Positions 53,529 to 62,887 are shown, numbered from the stretch's first letter. The stretch is 64,000 bases of DNA from Actinomadura flavalba DSM 45200 (GCF_000374305.1 NZ_KB894100.1:1-64000); one strand, 5' to 3'. Notes: a model not told the origin generated them from the letters alone. Program-made: numbers and translations.

Positions 53529-54010
53529 GTCGTCTCCTCTCCCTCAACGAGGGCGGCGAGGGCGGCGGTCACCGAACCCCATCCGTCGAAGAAGCCGAGT
53601 TGTTCGTGACGGTCACGGTTGGCGGGGTCGCCATGTCGTACAACGACCCTGTAGTCGGTGCCCTCGGGGTGATCGGCAAGCGTGATCTCAGCCGTCATCG
53701 CGACAGGGGCGGGAGCAGCGGGCCGCCACGCGCTGTTGATGGCATTGGTGAACACGAGGCGGGTTTCCGGCTCCGTGACGAGGAAGATCGAGTCCGTGTG
53801 AGGGACGAACGCCTGGCCATCATCGCTCATGCTGGAGACGAAACCGCCGCCCGGCCGCACATCGAGCCGGTCGATGCGGGCAACGGTCGGCGCGGGCACC
53901 CACCATTGTTGTAGTTGGGTCGGCTCTGTCCACGCCCGCCAGATCGCGGACCGTGGTGCGCGGATCATCCGTTGGAGCGTGAGGTCGAGCCGGGGGTTGA
54001 TCGAGGTCAT
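53525..54010 (-). CDS. SRPBCC (AHSA1-like) domain protein
   Basis: 161 aa. LTLQRMIRAPRSAIWRAWTE, QQWWVPAP, DVRPGGGF, DHPEGTDYRVVVRHGD and a C-terminal GWGSVTAALAAL helix, as in Activator-of-Hsp90-like START-fold proteins that bind small hydrophobic ligands. Coupled to the ArsR gene upstream and the RibD-C gene downstream by 4-bp overlaps, a common actinobacterial trio. Confidence 0.93.
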   Translation of the reverse strand: MTSINPRLDLTLQRMIRAPRSAIWRAWTEPTQLQQWWVPAPTVARIDRLDVRPGGGFVSSMSDDGQAFVPHTDSIFLVTEPETRLVFTNAINSAWRPAAPAPVAMTAEITLADHPEGTDYRVVVRHGDPANRDRHEQLGFFDGWGSVTAALAALVEGEETT

Positions 54011-54351
54011 TGATCCTCCTGTTGATGGGTGACGAACTGGTCAAGGCGGTCGGTGCGCTCTTCCCAGAGGCGACGTTGCTCGGCGAGCCAGTCGTCCACG
54101 AGCGAGAGACGGTCGCGGTTGAGCACGCAGGTACGCACTCTGCCGGACTTGCTCGTGCGGATCAGGCCGCTCCTCTCCAACATGCGCACGTGTTTCATAA
54201 ACGACGGCAACGTGATCGTGAACGGCTCGGCCAGCTCGCCCACGCTCGCGGCGCCCTCCCCGAGCCGTCGGATCACCGCACGCCGGGTTGGATCAGCGAG
54301 AGCGACGAACACCTCGTCCAATGCACCATACTTTGCCACAAGGCATAGCAT
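54007..54351 (-). CDS. ArsR-family transcriptional regulator
   Basis: 114 aa. Winged helix ALADPTRRAVIRRLGEGAAS, LAEPFTITLPSFMKHVRMLE (recognition helix) and a wing with SGRVRTCVLNRDRLSL. No metal-binding ELCV(C/G)D motif, so it belongs to the SdpR-like non-metal group paired with SRPBCC proteins. ATG at 54351 is preferred; a GTG four codons in (54339) is equally plausible. First gene of the operon, probably autoregulated. Confidence 0.9.
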   Translation of the reverse strand: MLCLVAKYGALDEVFVALADPTRRAVIRRLGEGAASVGELAEPFTITLPSFMKHVRMLERSGLIRTSKSGRVRTCVLNRDRLSLVDDWLAEQRRLWEERTDRLDQFVTHQQEDQ

Positions 54352-54915
54352 CGCACGGCGTAACACTTAGCGCAAGAGGAAAGTGTTGGTCGGCGTCACC
54401 GTCCCGTCCTGGAGTTGCGGTCACCGACCGAAGGCCGGCCCGTCATGGCGACGGCCGCTGTCGCGCGAGCGCGACTCGGAGTGACGTAGGTGAGGTCGTG
54501 CGCTTCGGCGTCCAGGCGGCCTTCGCGACACTGCTGTCCGCGCGCGGCGCGGGCGACGACCTCCCCAGCTTCTTCGAGACCCCCGCCCCCTCGACCTTCT
54601 CCTGGAGTACGCGACACCCCTCATCGACCGGCGTGCGCCGGGAGCGGTGGGTCGGGGGATGGTGGTGACATAAAGGGCTTGGGCTGTCAGTACCTCACCG
54701 CGCCAGGGGCTCTGGCGGCCTCGCTTGGGTGGGCGTGCCATCGGCTCTCGCCGCCTGACGAAAGAGAGTCACCCTCCACGCCAGTGCGCAGGACGCCACA
54801 GGACCGTACCGGTTCGGTCGAAGGGCTGTTTTGACGAGCTATTCAACCGATGATTTTGATTGAGCGTGGCGATGTGGACCGGGTGAGGGCTGTGCTCCCT
54901 TCTCCAGTCGACTCG
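54352..54915. other. Region without an intact gene
   Basis: About 560 bp. Between 54480 and 54660 there is a gene-like stretch (VRFGVQAAFATLLSARGAGD, then LLEYATPLIDRRAPG in another frame) that changes frame. It could be a decayed gene, but I cannot name the family. The rest holds no recognisable feature. Confidence 0.4.
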
Positions 54916-56544
54916 TCATGGAGTTTTCGGGGTCGCTCGCTCAATTACGGAGGAGAGGTCCAAGCCCGTGGGGAGGGTGCCGTAGGCGTGGCCCCAGTCG
55001 CCGGACAGGCGGGTGGTGCAGAAGGCGTCGGCTACGGCGGGGTGGCCGTGTCTGACCAGCAGCGATGCCTGGAGGGTGAGGGCCATGCGTTCGACGACGC
55101 GGCGGGCGCGGACCTCCAGGGTGGTGACGTCGGTGAGGGAGTCCTTTACCTCCTGGACGGCGGCGTCCAAGGCGGGGTTGGCGCCGTGGGCGAGTTCCAC
55201 CTCGGTGAAGAACGCCTCGATCGTCTGAGGTTCGCGTATCATGGCGCGCAGGGAATCGAGGGCGGCGACGTTTCCTGAGCCCTCCCAGATTCCGTTCAGG
55301 GGGCTTTCGCGGAAGAGGCGGGGCATTCCTGATTCTTCGACGTAGCCGTTGCCGCCCAGGCATTCCAGGGATTCTGCCGCGTGGGCGGGCCAGCGCTTGC
55401 AGAGCCAGTACTTGGAGACGGCCAGGGCGAGGCGTTTGAAGGAGTTCTCCTCGGCGTCGCCGTTGACGGCCCGGTCGGTGGCGCCCGCCAGACGGGTCAT
55501 GAGGACGGTGGCGGCCTCGGACTCGATCGCGAGGTCGGCCAGAACGTTGCGCATGAGCGGCTGGTCGATGAGGTACTTGCCGAACGCCTGGCGGTGCGTC
55601 GCGTGGTGGGCGGCGGTCGTGACGCCCTGGCGCATGCCGGCGGCGGCGCCGATGACGCAGTCCAGCCGGGTCATGTTGACCATTTCGATAATGGTGCGGA
55701 CGCCGCGCCCCTCGTCGCCGACGCGCCAGGCCATGGCGTTCTCGTACTCGACCTCCGAGGACGCGTTCGACTTGTTCCCGAGCTTGTCCTTCAACCGCAT
55801 CAACCGCATCGGGTTCAAGGCGCCGTCCGGGAGGACGCGGGGGACGAGAAAACACGTCAGGCCGTCCGGCGCCTGGGCCAGGGTGAGGAACACGTCGCAC
55901 ATCGGCGCGCTGGTGAACCATTTGTGCCCGACGAGGCGGTACGTGCCGTCCGCCTGCGGTGTCGCCTGTGTGGTGTTCGCGCGGACGTCCGAGCCGCCCT
56001 GCTTCTCCGTCATCGACATGCCCGCCAGCAGCGCGGTCTTGCCCAGCGGGGCGCGGAGGCCGAAGTCGTACTCGCGGCGGGTGAGCAGCGGTTCGTACTG
56101 CGCGGCCAGCTCGGGGGAGCGGCGCAGCGCCGGGACGGCCGCGTACGTCATCGAGATCGGGCAGCCGTGGCCCGCGTCCACCCGCCAGGAGTAGAACTTG
56201 GCCGCGCGGGCGACGTGGGCGCCCGGACGGTCGTCGGCCCACGGCGCGCCGTGCAGGCCGTGCGTGACGGCGACGTTCATCAGCTCGTGCCACGCCGGAT
56301 GGAACTCGACCTCGTCGACGCGGCGGCCGACGCGGTCGTGGGTGCGCAGGACGGGCGGGTACTCGTTGGCGAGCCGCCCCCACTCCTGCGCCTGCTCGGT
56401 GCCCGCGAGGCGGCCGAGGGCGTGCACCTCGTCGGCCGCCCAGCCCGCGCCCTCGCGGGCCAGGCCAGCGAGCAGCGCGGGGTCGTCGGCGAGGTCGTGG
56501 CCGACGAGCGGGGGGACCTGGTTGAACACGGTGTGGGTCGTCAT
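54916..56544 (-). CDS. AidB/isovaleryl-CoA dehydrogenase-like acyl-CoA dehydrogenase
   Basis: 542 aa. Flavoprotein of the AidB branch: HTVFNQVPPLVGHDLADDPA at the start, GMSMTEKQGGSDVRANTT, VGHKWFTSAPMCD, LVPRVLPDGALNPM, RLKDKLGNKSNASSEVEY and LECLGGNGYVEESGMPRLFR followed by PLNGIWEGSGNV. Residue order matches E. coli AidB, which is linked to alkylation damage responses. ATG overlaps the stop of the TetR gene, so the regulator probably controls it. Confidence 0.94.
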   Translation of the reverse strand: MTTHTVFNQVPPLVGHDLADDPALLAGLAREGAGWAADEVHALGRLAGTEQAQEWGRLANEYPPVLRTHDRVGRRVDEVEFHPAWHELMNVAVTHGLHGAPWADDRPGAHVARAAKFYSWRVDAGHGCPISMTYAAVPALRRSPELAAQYEPLLTRREYDFGLRAPLGKTALLAGMSMTEKQGGSDVRANTTQATPQADGTYRLVGHKWFTSAPMCDVFLTLAQAPDGLTCFLVPRVLPDGALNPMRLMRLKDKLGNKSNASSEVEYENAMAWRVGDEGRGVRTIIEMVNMTRLDCVIGAAAGMRQGVTTAAHHATHRQAFGKYLIDQPLMRNVLADLAIESEAATVLMTRLAGATDRAVNGDAEENSFKRLALAVSKYWLCKRWPAHAAESLECLGGNGYVEESGMPRLFRESPLNGIWEGSGNVAALDSLRAMIREPQTIEAFFTEVELAHGANPALDAAVQEVKDSLTDVTTLEVRARRVVERMALTLQASLLVRHGHPAVADAFCTTRLSGDWGHAYGTLPTGLDLSSVIERATPKTP

Positions 56545-57140
56545 CGGGGCACTCCCAGCGCGCGGTGGACGAAGGCGATCAGGTCGGGCACGGTGCCGGT
56601 GTCGGCCGTCCCGGCGGCGAGCGGGCCGACGAGGGCCTCACCGATGGCGCCGACGAGCGCGGTCGCGGTGAGCGCCGCGTCCTGCGGGGGCAGCTCGCCG
56701 GAGGCGACGCCGGCGGCGATGAAGGCGGTGAAGACGTCGGCGTAGGCGCGGCGGAACACCAGGCGCTCGGCCTCGACGGCGGGGTCGACGGGCTCGGCCA
56801 GCAGCGCGTACGCCAGGCGCGGCGCCCGCAGGGCGCGGCCCGCGAACGTCTCGACGACGGCGGCGGCGCGCGCTCGCGCGTCGGTCTCCAGGGCGGCGGC
56901 GCGGGCGACGGCGTCGACCTCGCGCCGCGACGCCGTCCGGAACACCTCGGCCATCAGGTCGGCCTTGCCGGGAAAGTGCCGGTAGACGCTGCCGGTCGCC
57001 ATCTCCGCCCGCTCGGCCACCGCGCTCACGACGCACCCCCGGTAGCCGTGCTCGGCGACGAGTTCCAGCGCGGCGCGCACGACGCGGTCGCGCGAGGCGG
57101 TCAGCCGCGCCTCGACGCCGGGGGTCCTCCGGTAGGCCAT
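56541..57140 (-). CDS. TetR-family transcriptional regulator
   Basis: 199 aa. N-terminal HTH: RVVRAALELVAEHGYRG, VSAVAERAEMATGSVYRHFP, GKADLMAEVF. The C-terminal ligand domain is Ala-rich. Likely represses the acyl-CoA dehydrogenase gene with which it overlaps by 4 bp. About 190 bp of intergenic DNA precede it, shared with the divergent DUF1707 gene. Confidence 0.93.
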   Translation of the reverse strand: MAYRRTPGVEARLTASRDRVVRAALELVAEHGYRGCVVSAVAERAEMATGSVYRHFPGKADLMAEVFRTASRREVDAVARAAALETDARARAAAVVETFAGRALRAPRLAYALLAEPVDPAVEAERLVFRRAYADVFTAFIAAGVASGELPPQDAALTATALVGAIGEALVGPLAAGTADTGTVPDLIAFVHRALGVPR

Positions 57141-57329
57141 GCAAGGATTGAATCCCGGTTCACTCCTTGCGCGCAACCCCCGGACCGCCCGGCGGCGGGC
57201 ACGCGGGCGCCGGTCGTTTCGGCATTCTCCGGGAAGGACGGGAACGCCCGCGCGACGCGTCCTGCGGAGGATGCTCATCTCATCCGGAGGGCGGATTGTT
57301 GTGGACGGCGGCGGGCATACCTTTGAATC

Positions 57330-57989
57330 ATGAACCAACCCACCCCGCAGCAGGAGCCGAGGCCGTCGGCTCCGCATCTGGACGAGTCGTCCGTGCGCGT
57401 GTCGGACGCCGAACGCGAAGCGGTGGTGGAGCGGCTTCGCGTCGCGTCGGTCGAGGGACGGCTCACGTTCGAGGAGCTGAGCGAGCGCACCGACGCCGCC
57501 TACGCCGCTCGCACCCGCGCCGAACTCGACCGGGTCACCCAGGATCTGCCCGCCATGGGCGCCCCCTCGGCGGGCCCGGCGCCCTCGCAGTCGGCCCAGC
57601 GGTTCACCGCCATCCTCGGTGACTGCCGCGAGCGCGTGTCCGGCCGCGTCGACCGCAAGCTGGAAGCGCTGTCGGTCCTCGGTGACGTCGTCCTCGACCT
57701 GCGCGGCGCGCAGGTGCCCGGGTGCGAGGTCGCCATCACCGCGACCGCCGTCCTCGGTGACGTGAAGATCATCGTGCCGGACGGCGTCCGCGTCGAGATG
57801 ACCGGTTACGCCGTCCTCGGTGACCGCAGGGTCAAGGTCCGCCAGCCCGACCACGACGGCCCCGCGCCCGTCGTGCGCATCCGGGCGCAGGCCGTCCTCG
57901 GTGACATCAAGATCCTCGACGACGAGCACCACGGCTCCAGGCGCAAGTCGGCGCACACCTGGTGGGACCGGCACGAGGACCGCGACTGA
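57330..57989 (+). CDS. DUF1707 protein with LiaF-like C-terminal domain
   Basis: 219 aa. The DUF1707 module (VRVSDAEREAVVERLRVASV then GRLTFEELSERTDAAYAART) is at about 20-70. The C-terminal half has repeated AVLGDVK/LSVLGDVVLDLRGA segments, the beta-helical pattern of cell-wall-active-antibiotic response (LiaF-like) proteins. No membrane segment. Four-base overlap with the MBL hydrolase downstream. Confidence 0.9.
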   Translation: MNQPTPQQEPRPSAPHLDESSVRVSDAEREAVVERLRVASVEGRLTFEELSERTDAAYAARTRAELDRVTQDLPAMGAPSAGPAPSQSAQRFTAILGDCRERVSGRVDRKLEALSVLGDVVLDLRGAQVPGCEVAITATAVLGDVKIIVPDGVRVEMTGYAVLGDRRVKVRQPDHDGPAPVVRIRAQAVLGDIKILDDEHHGSRRKSAHTWWDRHEDRD

Positions 57990-58747
57990 TGCGGCTGGCC
58001 GTCCTCGGCAGCGCGACGCCCTATCCGAGCCCCGACAATCCCTGCTCGGGCTATCTGGTCTCGTCCGGCGCGACCACCGTCTGGACGGACGCGGGCACCG
58101 GCACCCTCGGCCCGCTACAATGGCACGTCCCGCTGGCCGAGCTGTCGGCCGTGTGGATCTCGCACCTGCACGCCGATCACTGCGCCGACCTGTTGACGGC
58201 GTATTACGCGCTTCTGTATGCGGACGTCCGTCGTGAGGCGCCGCTACCTCTCTATGCGCCTCCCGGGGTTGCCGACCGTCTTGCAGCTTTTCTCACCAAC
58301 ACGTCCGTTCGTAGCCCGGTCGAGGACGCTTTCGACATCCATGAGCTGTATGAAGGTCATCGAGCGGAAATCGGTGATCTGACGTTGACGTCGCGCGAAG
58401 TCCAGCACGGAATGCCCGCCTTCGCCGTCCGTTTCGAGGACGGTTCGGGCACGCTGACCTATTCGGGGGACACCGCCCCCTGCGCGAACCTCGTGGAGCT
58501 GGCCAAGGGCACCGACCTGCTGCTGTGCGAGGCCGACGGCCCGTCCGGCGGCGCCCGCGTCCACCACACCCCCGAGGACGCGGGCTCCACCGCGCACGCC
58601 GCCGGCGCGGCCCGTCTCGTCGTGACGCACGTGTCCCGCGCGCTGCCGCCGGAACGGGCCGTCGCCCTCGCCGCGTCCCGCTACGCGGGCGAGGTGACGC
58701 ACGCCGACCCCGGCCGCGTCATGGCGGTCACTTCTTCCGCTGGTTGA
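57989..58747 (+). CDS. MBL-fold metallohydrolase (RNase Z-like)
   Basis: 252 aa. MRLAVLGSATPYPSPDNPCS at the start, the metal-binding WISHLHADHCADL (HxHxDH), TYSGDTAPC and LVVTHVSRALPP. Two-metal (zinc) hydrolase fold; substrate unknown. ATG overlaps the DUF1707 stop. The 3' end overlaps the convergent VOC gene by 20 bp. Confidence 0.92.
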   Translation: MRLAVLGSATPYPSPDNPCSGYLVSSGATTVWTDAGTGTLGPLQWHVPLAELSAVWISHLHADHCADLLTAYYALLYADVRREAPLPLYAPPGVADRLAAFLTNTSVRSPVEDAFDIHELYEGHRAEIGDLTLTSREVQHGMPAFAVRFEDGSGTLTYSGDTAPCANLVELAKGTDLLLCEADGPSGGARVHHTPEDAGSTAHAAGAARLVVTHVSRALPPERAVALAASRYAGEVTHADPGRVMAVTSSAG

Positions 58748-59141
58748 AGCGCAGCATGTTGCCGGCCGGGTCGCGGAAGGCGCAGTCGCGGACGCCGTAG
58801 GGCTGGTCGGTCGGCTCCTGGACGACGTCGGCGCCCGCCGCGCTGATGCGCTCGAACGTGGCGTCGCAGTCGTCGGTGGCGAAGAGGATGCCGCGCAGCA
58901 GGCCCTTGGCGAGAAGTTCCGCCATGGTCTGCTTGTCGGCCTCCGACGCGTTCGGGTCGGCCAGCGGCGGTTCGAGCACGATGTTCACGTCGGGCTGCGC
59001 GGGCGAGCCGACGGTCACCCAGCGCATCCCCTCGAAGCCGACGTCGTTGCGGACCTCCAGCCCGAGCACGTCCCGGTAGAACGCGAGGGCCTTGTCGTGG
59101 TCGTCGACGGCGATGAAGCAATCTGAGAGTTTGATGTCCAT
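58728..59141 (-). CDS. VOC-family (glyoxalase-like) protein
   Basis: 137 aa. KLSDCFIAVDDHDKALAFYR, VLGLEVRNDVGFEGMRWVTV and the C-terminal DCAFRDPAGNMLRFNQ pattern show the paired beta-alpha-beta-beta-beta modules of the vicinal oxygen chelate fold. Substrate unknown; could be a dioxygenase or resistance-type binder. Probably transcribed with the AraC gene just upstream (11 bp). Confidence 0.92.
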   Translation of the reverse strand: MDIKLSDCFIAVDDHDKALAFYRDVLGLEVRNDVGFEGMRWVTVGSPAQPDVNIVLEPPLADPNASEADKQTMAELLAKGLLRGILFATDDCDATFERISAAGADVVQEPTDQPYGVRDCAFRDPAGNMLRFNQRKK

Positions 59142-59151
59142 GCAGGTCACG

Positions 59152-59592
59152 CTACGCGCGCCGGTCGGGCTTCGCTTCTCCGTTCCTGATCGGCCGGGTG
59201 AAGACCTTGGCAACACACGCCGGGATCGCCGCGCCGTCGCCGTGGTCGCGAGCCCGGTAGGCGCTGGGCGTCTCACCGACCAGTTCGGTGAACCGTGAGC
59301 TGAACGAGCCGAGCGACGTACAGCCCACCTCGAAGCAGACGTCGGTGACGGACAGGTCGCCGCGCCGCAGCAGCGCCTTGGCGCGTTCGATGCGGCGCGT
59401 CATCAGGTAGCTGTAGGGCGTCTCGCCGTAGGCGGCCCGGAAGCTGCGCGAGAAGTGACCCGACGACATGAACGCGACGCGCGCCAGCGCCTCGACGTCG
59501 AGGGGCTCGGCGTAGTCGCGGTCCATCGCGTCCTTCGCTCGCCGCAGGCGGGCGAGATCTTCCAGATCCACCCCTCCACCCTGCCACAGCAC
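59152..59592 (-). CDS. AraC-family transcriptional regulator
   Basis: 146 aa. Two HTHs only: VEALARVAFMSSGHFSRSFR with AYGETPYSYLMTRRIERAKA, then VTDVCFEVGCTSLGSFSSRF and GETPSAYR. There is no separate ligand domain apart from a 40-residue tail. Start uncertain: GTG at 59592 or GTG at 59571 (VDLEDLARLRRAKD). Likely regulates the VOC gene next to it. Confidence 0.88.
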   Translation of the reverse strand: MLWQGGGVDLEDLARLRRAKDAMDRDYAEPLDVEALARVAFMSSGHFSRSFRAAYGETPYSYLMTRRIERAKALLRRGDLSVTDVCFEVGCTSLGSFSSRFTELVGETPSAYRARDHGDGAAIPACVAKVFTRPIRNGEAKPDRRA

Positions 59593-59625
59593 ACCGACAC
59601 GCAGGCCAGCGGCGGTGGCCGGGGG

Positions 59626-60144
59626 TCAGCGTCGGGCGTGGCGGATTCTGAGGCGGCCGAAGCCGAGCGTCCCCGAGACGCGGATGGTCGGCCCGCCGGA
59701 CGCGGGGCGGCGCGGAGGCGTGTAGATCGTGGGCTTCCACGGGGTCTGGAGGTCGTCGAACTCGACGGTGGCGTCCCGGGGCAGGATGATCGTGCCGCCG
59801 CCGGTGCCGAGCGCGAGGCGGACGTCCACCTCGGGATGCTCGATCACCGCCCGCGCGAAGTTCAGGCGCACCGACCCGAGCGCCGACTCGACCGCGAGAA
59901 TCCGGGGCACCCGCCACGCGCCGCGCCGTCTGATCCGTCCGCTCACGGCGGCGATCGTCGCGGTCGCGGGCTCGTCCTCGGCGGGCAGCGCGGCCAGCAC
60001 CGGTTCGAGCTCGCCGGGCGTCCCGGCCGCGAACACCTGCCCCAGCCGCGCGTCCATCTCCTCATGCGAGATGGCTCCCGCCGCGTACGCCTCCTGCACC
60101 CGGCGCACGACCCGATCCCGCTCAACGTCCGACACGGCGCTCAC
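59626..60144 (-). CDS. DUF1707 domain protein
   Basis: 172 aa, GTG start. VSDVERDRVVRRVQEAYAAG followed by EEMDARLGQVFAA is the DUF1707 module, then a 100-residue beta-rich part (ALGSVRLNFARAVIEHPEV, GTIILPRDATVEFDD). Second DUF1707 protein within 3 kb. Function unknown. Confidence 0.88.
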   Translation of the reverse strand: MSAVSDVERDRVVRRVQEAYAAGAISHEEMDARLGQVFAAGTPGELEPVLAALPAEDEPATATIAAVSGRIRRRGAWRVPRILAVESALGSVRLNFARAVIEHPEVDVRLALGTGGGTIILPRDATVEFDDLQTPWKPTIYTPPRRPASGGPTIRVSGTLGFGRLRIRHARR

Positions 60145-60192
60145 GCGCTCACCCTAACTCCTACCGCCACCCACGACCAGGCGGTTGCCCCG

Positions 60193-60645
60193 TCAGGCGT
60201 TCCGCGCGTGCGGCCCCTTCTCCATCGGAGCGAGAACGCTCAACGGAACGGCGACGAGCACCGCCACGAGCGCCATCCGGTTGACGTAGGGCGGCACGGC
60301 GACGTCCGCACCGCCGCCGACGGTGTGGCAGGTGAACCGCAACGGCACAAAAGAGGACGAATAGGCCGTCACCTGCGCGGCGCCGACGGCCGCTCCACAC
60401 GTCTCGGCGGCGGCGGTCTCGTCCATCATCAGATGCAGCAGCCCCCATCCGTACACGCAGACGGCGGCCGACCACGCGAGCACCGCCAACGCCCACAACC
60501 CGTCCCCCGGCCGCTGCCGCTTCCGCAGGCGCCGCACCCCCAGCCAGAAAAGGCACCCGGCGAAGAAAGCCAGCGACCCCAAACCGATCACGATAAGGAT
60601 CAACCAGACCACGGGATTGGGCAGGCTGTACGAATCAACCGACAT
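60193..60645 (-). CDS. Small membrane protein, unknown function
   Basis: 150 aa. Three hydrophobic stretches: PVVWLILIVIGLGSLAFFAG, WALAVLAWSAAVCVYGWGLL and MALVAVLVAVPLSVLAPM, with an Arg/Lys-rich cytosolic loop and a Cys-containing segment between helices 2 and 3. ATG at 60645 is preferred over a GTG two codons earlier; neither has a clear ribosome site. No family recognised. Confidence 0.7.
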   Translation of the reverse strand: MSVDSYSLPNPVVWLILIVIGLGSLAFFAGCLFWLGVRRLRKRQRPGDGLWALAVLAWSAAVCVYGWGLLHLMMDETAAAETCGAAVGAAQVTAYSSSFVPLRFTCHTVGGGADVAVPPYVNRMALVAVLVAVPLSVLAPMEKGPHARNA

Positions 60646-60944
60646 CGCCACAAACTACAAGATCGCGCAACGATCGTCTTCTCACCACCCATGTGCTCAG
60701 GGAAGATCCACAGTCAGCGTCACCGCTCGGCGTCACCTTCATCGGCTCGGTCGGCCGGTGCGCCCCAGGCCACACGGAACAGTCGGCACGTGGCGCCTTC
60801 TGCCTGGGGCCTTTCGCGCCACCGAGACCGTCACGGGCCACCCGGTTCGGTCGGACGTCATCAACGGGCGGGCGGCCCGAGCCGTCGAGACACCGAGGTT
60901 GCCGGACTTCGCCCCGGTCCCGCCCACAGTCGACGTCACCAGCG

Positions 60945-61168
60945 GTGAACAGGCGGCCAACGCCCGACACCTCGAACGGCTCGGCGCCGCCGTCGCGCTC
61001 ACCGGAGACATCACCCCTGACCACCTCGGCTCGGCGCTCGGCCCGCTGCTCGCCGACGCCGCCCACCGCGCCCAGATGGCCCACCGCGCCCGCGAACACG
61101 GCCGTCCCGACGCCGGTACCCGCCTGGCGGAACTACTCCTGAACACCGCCGCGTCCGCGCAGCGCTGA
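60945..61168 (+). pseudogene. Possible C-terminal remnant of a glycosyltransferase
   Basis: The frame ending at 61168 reads GEQAANARHLERLGAAVALT and LGPLLADAAHRAQMAHRARE, like the end of MurG-like or GT-B glycosyltransferases (the EQ..NA segment of the donor-binding site). No catalytic N-terminal part is upstream and the preceding 300 bp have no gene. Assigned by pattern only. Confidence 0.4.
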
Positions 61169-61299
61169 TGCCTTGTACGGGAGGCGGCGTTCCAGCGAAC
61201 GCCGATAGCGGCTTGTCGCTGACCGGTACGAGGAGCCCGCTGGGGTAAGGCTCCTCAGATCATGTGGGAATCTGGCCAGCCCCGCTGGACCCCTTGGCT

Positions 61300-61605
61300 A
61301 TGAGCGCCGTTCGCGCGAAGGTGAAGAGTGTAGGTACGTACACGTCTTCTTGGCGGGGAGTCTTCGTGGCGCTACGGTTTCACGGCAAAGGCGGAAGTCA
61401 GACCGGGAGTTGCCCGTCGGTGTCGGTGGATGAGGCTGACGGCAGTTTCGTCTTCGTGGGGTACCCCGAGGACGATCCGAGCGTGATCGCTGAAATCGAG
61501 CAGTACAGCCACATCGACCCCGGGGAGCGGGTGTTCCGGGTGCCGGGTGAGCTGCGGAAGGCGATCTGGGAGGCGTGCGGGGGTCATGATCCAGATTTTG
61601 AGTGA
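61300..61605 (+). CDS. Hypothetical protein next to DUF6879 gene
   Basis: 101 aa from ATG at 61300; an upstream GTG/ATG at 61264 is possible but less likely. SWRGVFVALRFHGKGGSQTG, a Cys (TGSCPSV), DGSFVFVGYPEDDPSVIAEI and GERVFRVPGELRKAIWEA. Not a clear DUF397 member though it occupies the place where DUF397 genes are common. Overlaps the next gene by 20 bp. Confidence 0.7.
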   Translation: MSAVRAKVKSVGTYTSSWRGVFVALRFHGKGGSQTGSCPSVSVDEADGSFVFVGYPEDDPSVIAEIEQYSHIDPGERVFRVPGELRKAIWEACGGHDPDFE

Positions 61606-62101
61606 GCTGTTCGCCAGGGCGGAGCGCTCGGTGACCCATCTGGAGATGCGGGACGGGTACGGCGTGAGCGAGCCCGATTACCGGGCGTGGTGCGAGGGCG
61701 CGAGTGTTGATCAGCTAGCTCGTTCAGGGTCGGTCGTGCCCTGGGTGGAACTGGTCGGGAGCGTCGTTGCGCGCGGCGTGACCTTCCGCCGAGCGCGGGT
61801 CGTTTCCGAGCCCGTCAGTGACTACATTCGCTTCGAGCACGCCGTGACCGGCTACTCCAATCTCGCGGCAGGTGAGCAGGTCCGCTGGCTTTCTCGGCGG
61901 CAGGCAGCCGATCTGGCGTTGCCCGGTGCGGATTTCTGGCAGATCGATGACGGCACGGTCTGCTTCGTCTTCCAGAGTGGTGACGGTGAACCAGCGGGCT
62001 ACGAACTGACCGAGAATCTTTCCGTGGTGAAACTGTGCAGCATGGCGTTCGAAGCGGTGTGGGATCGCGGGATCGAGCACGCGGAGTACCGGCCCGCCTA
62101 G
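61586..62101 (+). CDS. DUF6879 family protein
   Basis: 171 aa. SELFARAERSVTHLEMRDGY, WVELVGSVVARGVTFRRARV, SEPVSDYIRFEHAVTGYSNL, GEQVRWLSRRQAADLALPGA and DFWQIDDGTVCFVFQSGDGE. These fit the actinobacterial DUF6879 family often encoded beside XRE/DUF5753 regulators. Function unknown. 16 bp before the broken regulator gene. Confidence 0.85.
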   Translation: MIQILSELFARAERSVTHLEMRDGYGVSEPDYRAWCEGASVDQLARSGSVVPWVELVGSVVARGVTFRRARVVSEPVSDYIRFEHAVTGYSNLAAGEQVRWLSRRQAADLALPGADFWQIDDGTVCFVFQSGDGEPAGYELTENLSVVKLCSMAFEAVWDRGIEHAEYRPA

Positions 62102-62117
62102 AACAGCGCTCAGTGTC

Positions 62118-62887
62118 ATGGCCACGCATCCATCGTCGTCTGTAGCGGCGGCTCGCCAGGTCATCGCCGATCGTCTCCGGGAGATCCTGCGGGACTCCGG
62201 GCTGACCTCGCGGGCCGTCGCGCGTCAAGCGGGTTGGGACGAGTCGAAGTGCTCGCGCCTGATCCATGGCCGGACCCCGCCCTCGGACGATGACATTCGC
62301 ACGTGGTGCACGGTCTGCGGAGTGCCTGATGAGATCCCGAACCTGATCGCCGCGAGCCGTAACGCCGAGAACGCCTACGTCGAGTGGCGGCGTCCGTTCT
62401 ATGGCCTCTTCAAACGCCGGATTACATGCGGGCCGTCATCACCCGGTTCGATGCGTTCCGTTCGGCCGGGGCGCCCGATATCGACGCTGCGGTCGCGGCT
62501 CGGGTCGACCGGCTCCGGCTTCTCAACGACCCGGCCCGGCGCTGCGCGCTGATCATGGAAGAGGCGGTGATGCGCGGTCGCGTCTTCGATGACGAGATCA
62601 TCGCGGGACAGCTCCACCATCTGCTGTCGATGATGGATCGGCCGAACGTCTCCCTGGGGGTGATCCCGCTCGGGGCGCGGCGGGAGCAAGAACCCACTGA
62701 GACGTTTCACATCTACGACGAACACAACGTCTCGATAGAGCTTGTCTCCGCTCTTGTCAGCGTTACCCAGCCGCGTGAGATCGCCTTGTACGCGAAGTGT
62801 TTCGACGATCTCGCCCGTTCGGCGGTCTACGGAAGGGCCGCCCGGGGTCTCGTCACCGGAGCGATCTCGGCGCTGGGTCAGGACTGA
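62118..62887 (+). pseudogene. XRE/DUF5753 regulator broken by deletion and frameshift
   Basis: The 5' part encodes an XRE helix-turn-helix (RLREILRDSGLTSRAVARQA, WDESKCSRLIHGRTPPSDDD) up to AENAYVEWRR near 62393. The 3' part, in another frame from about 62400, encodes the DUF5753 domain (LQTPDYMRAVITRF, RRCALIMEEAVMRGRVFDDE, MMDRPNVSLGVIPLG, HIYDEHNVSIELVSA). The usual 25-30 residues between WRR and GLFQTPDY are missing, and VLWPLQTPDYM follows directly in the other frame. So a small deletion caused the shift. The 5' frame runs on to 62552. Confidence 0.85.

Noticed and set aside
54480-54660. Intact small gene in the gap before the acyl-CoA dehydrogenase
   Set aside because: Gene-like segments fall in two frames with no start or ribosome site; at best a remnant.
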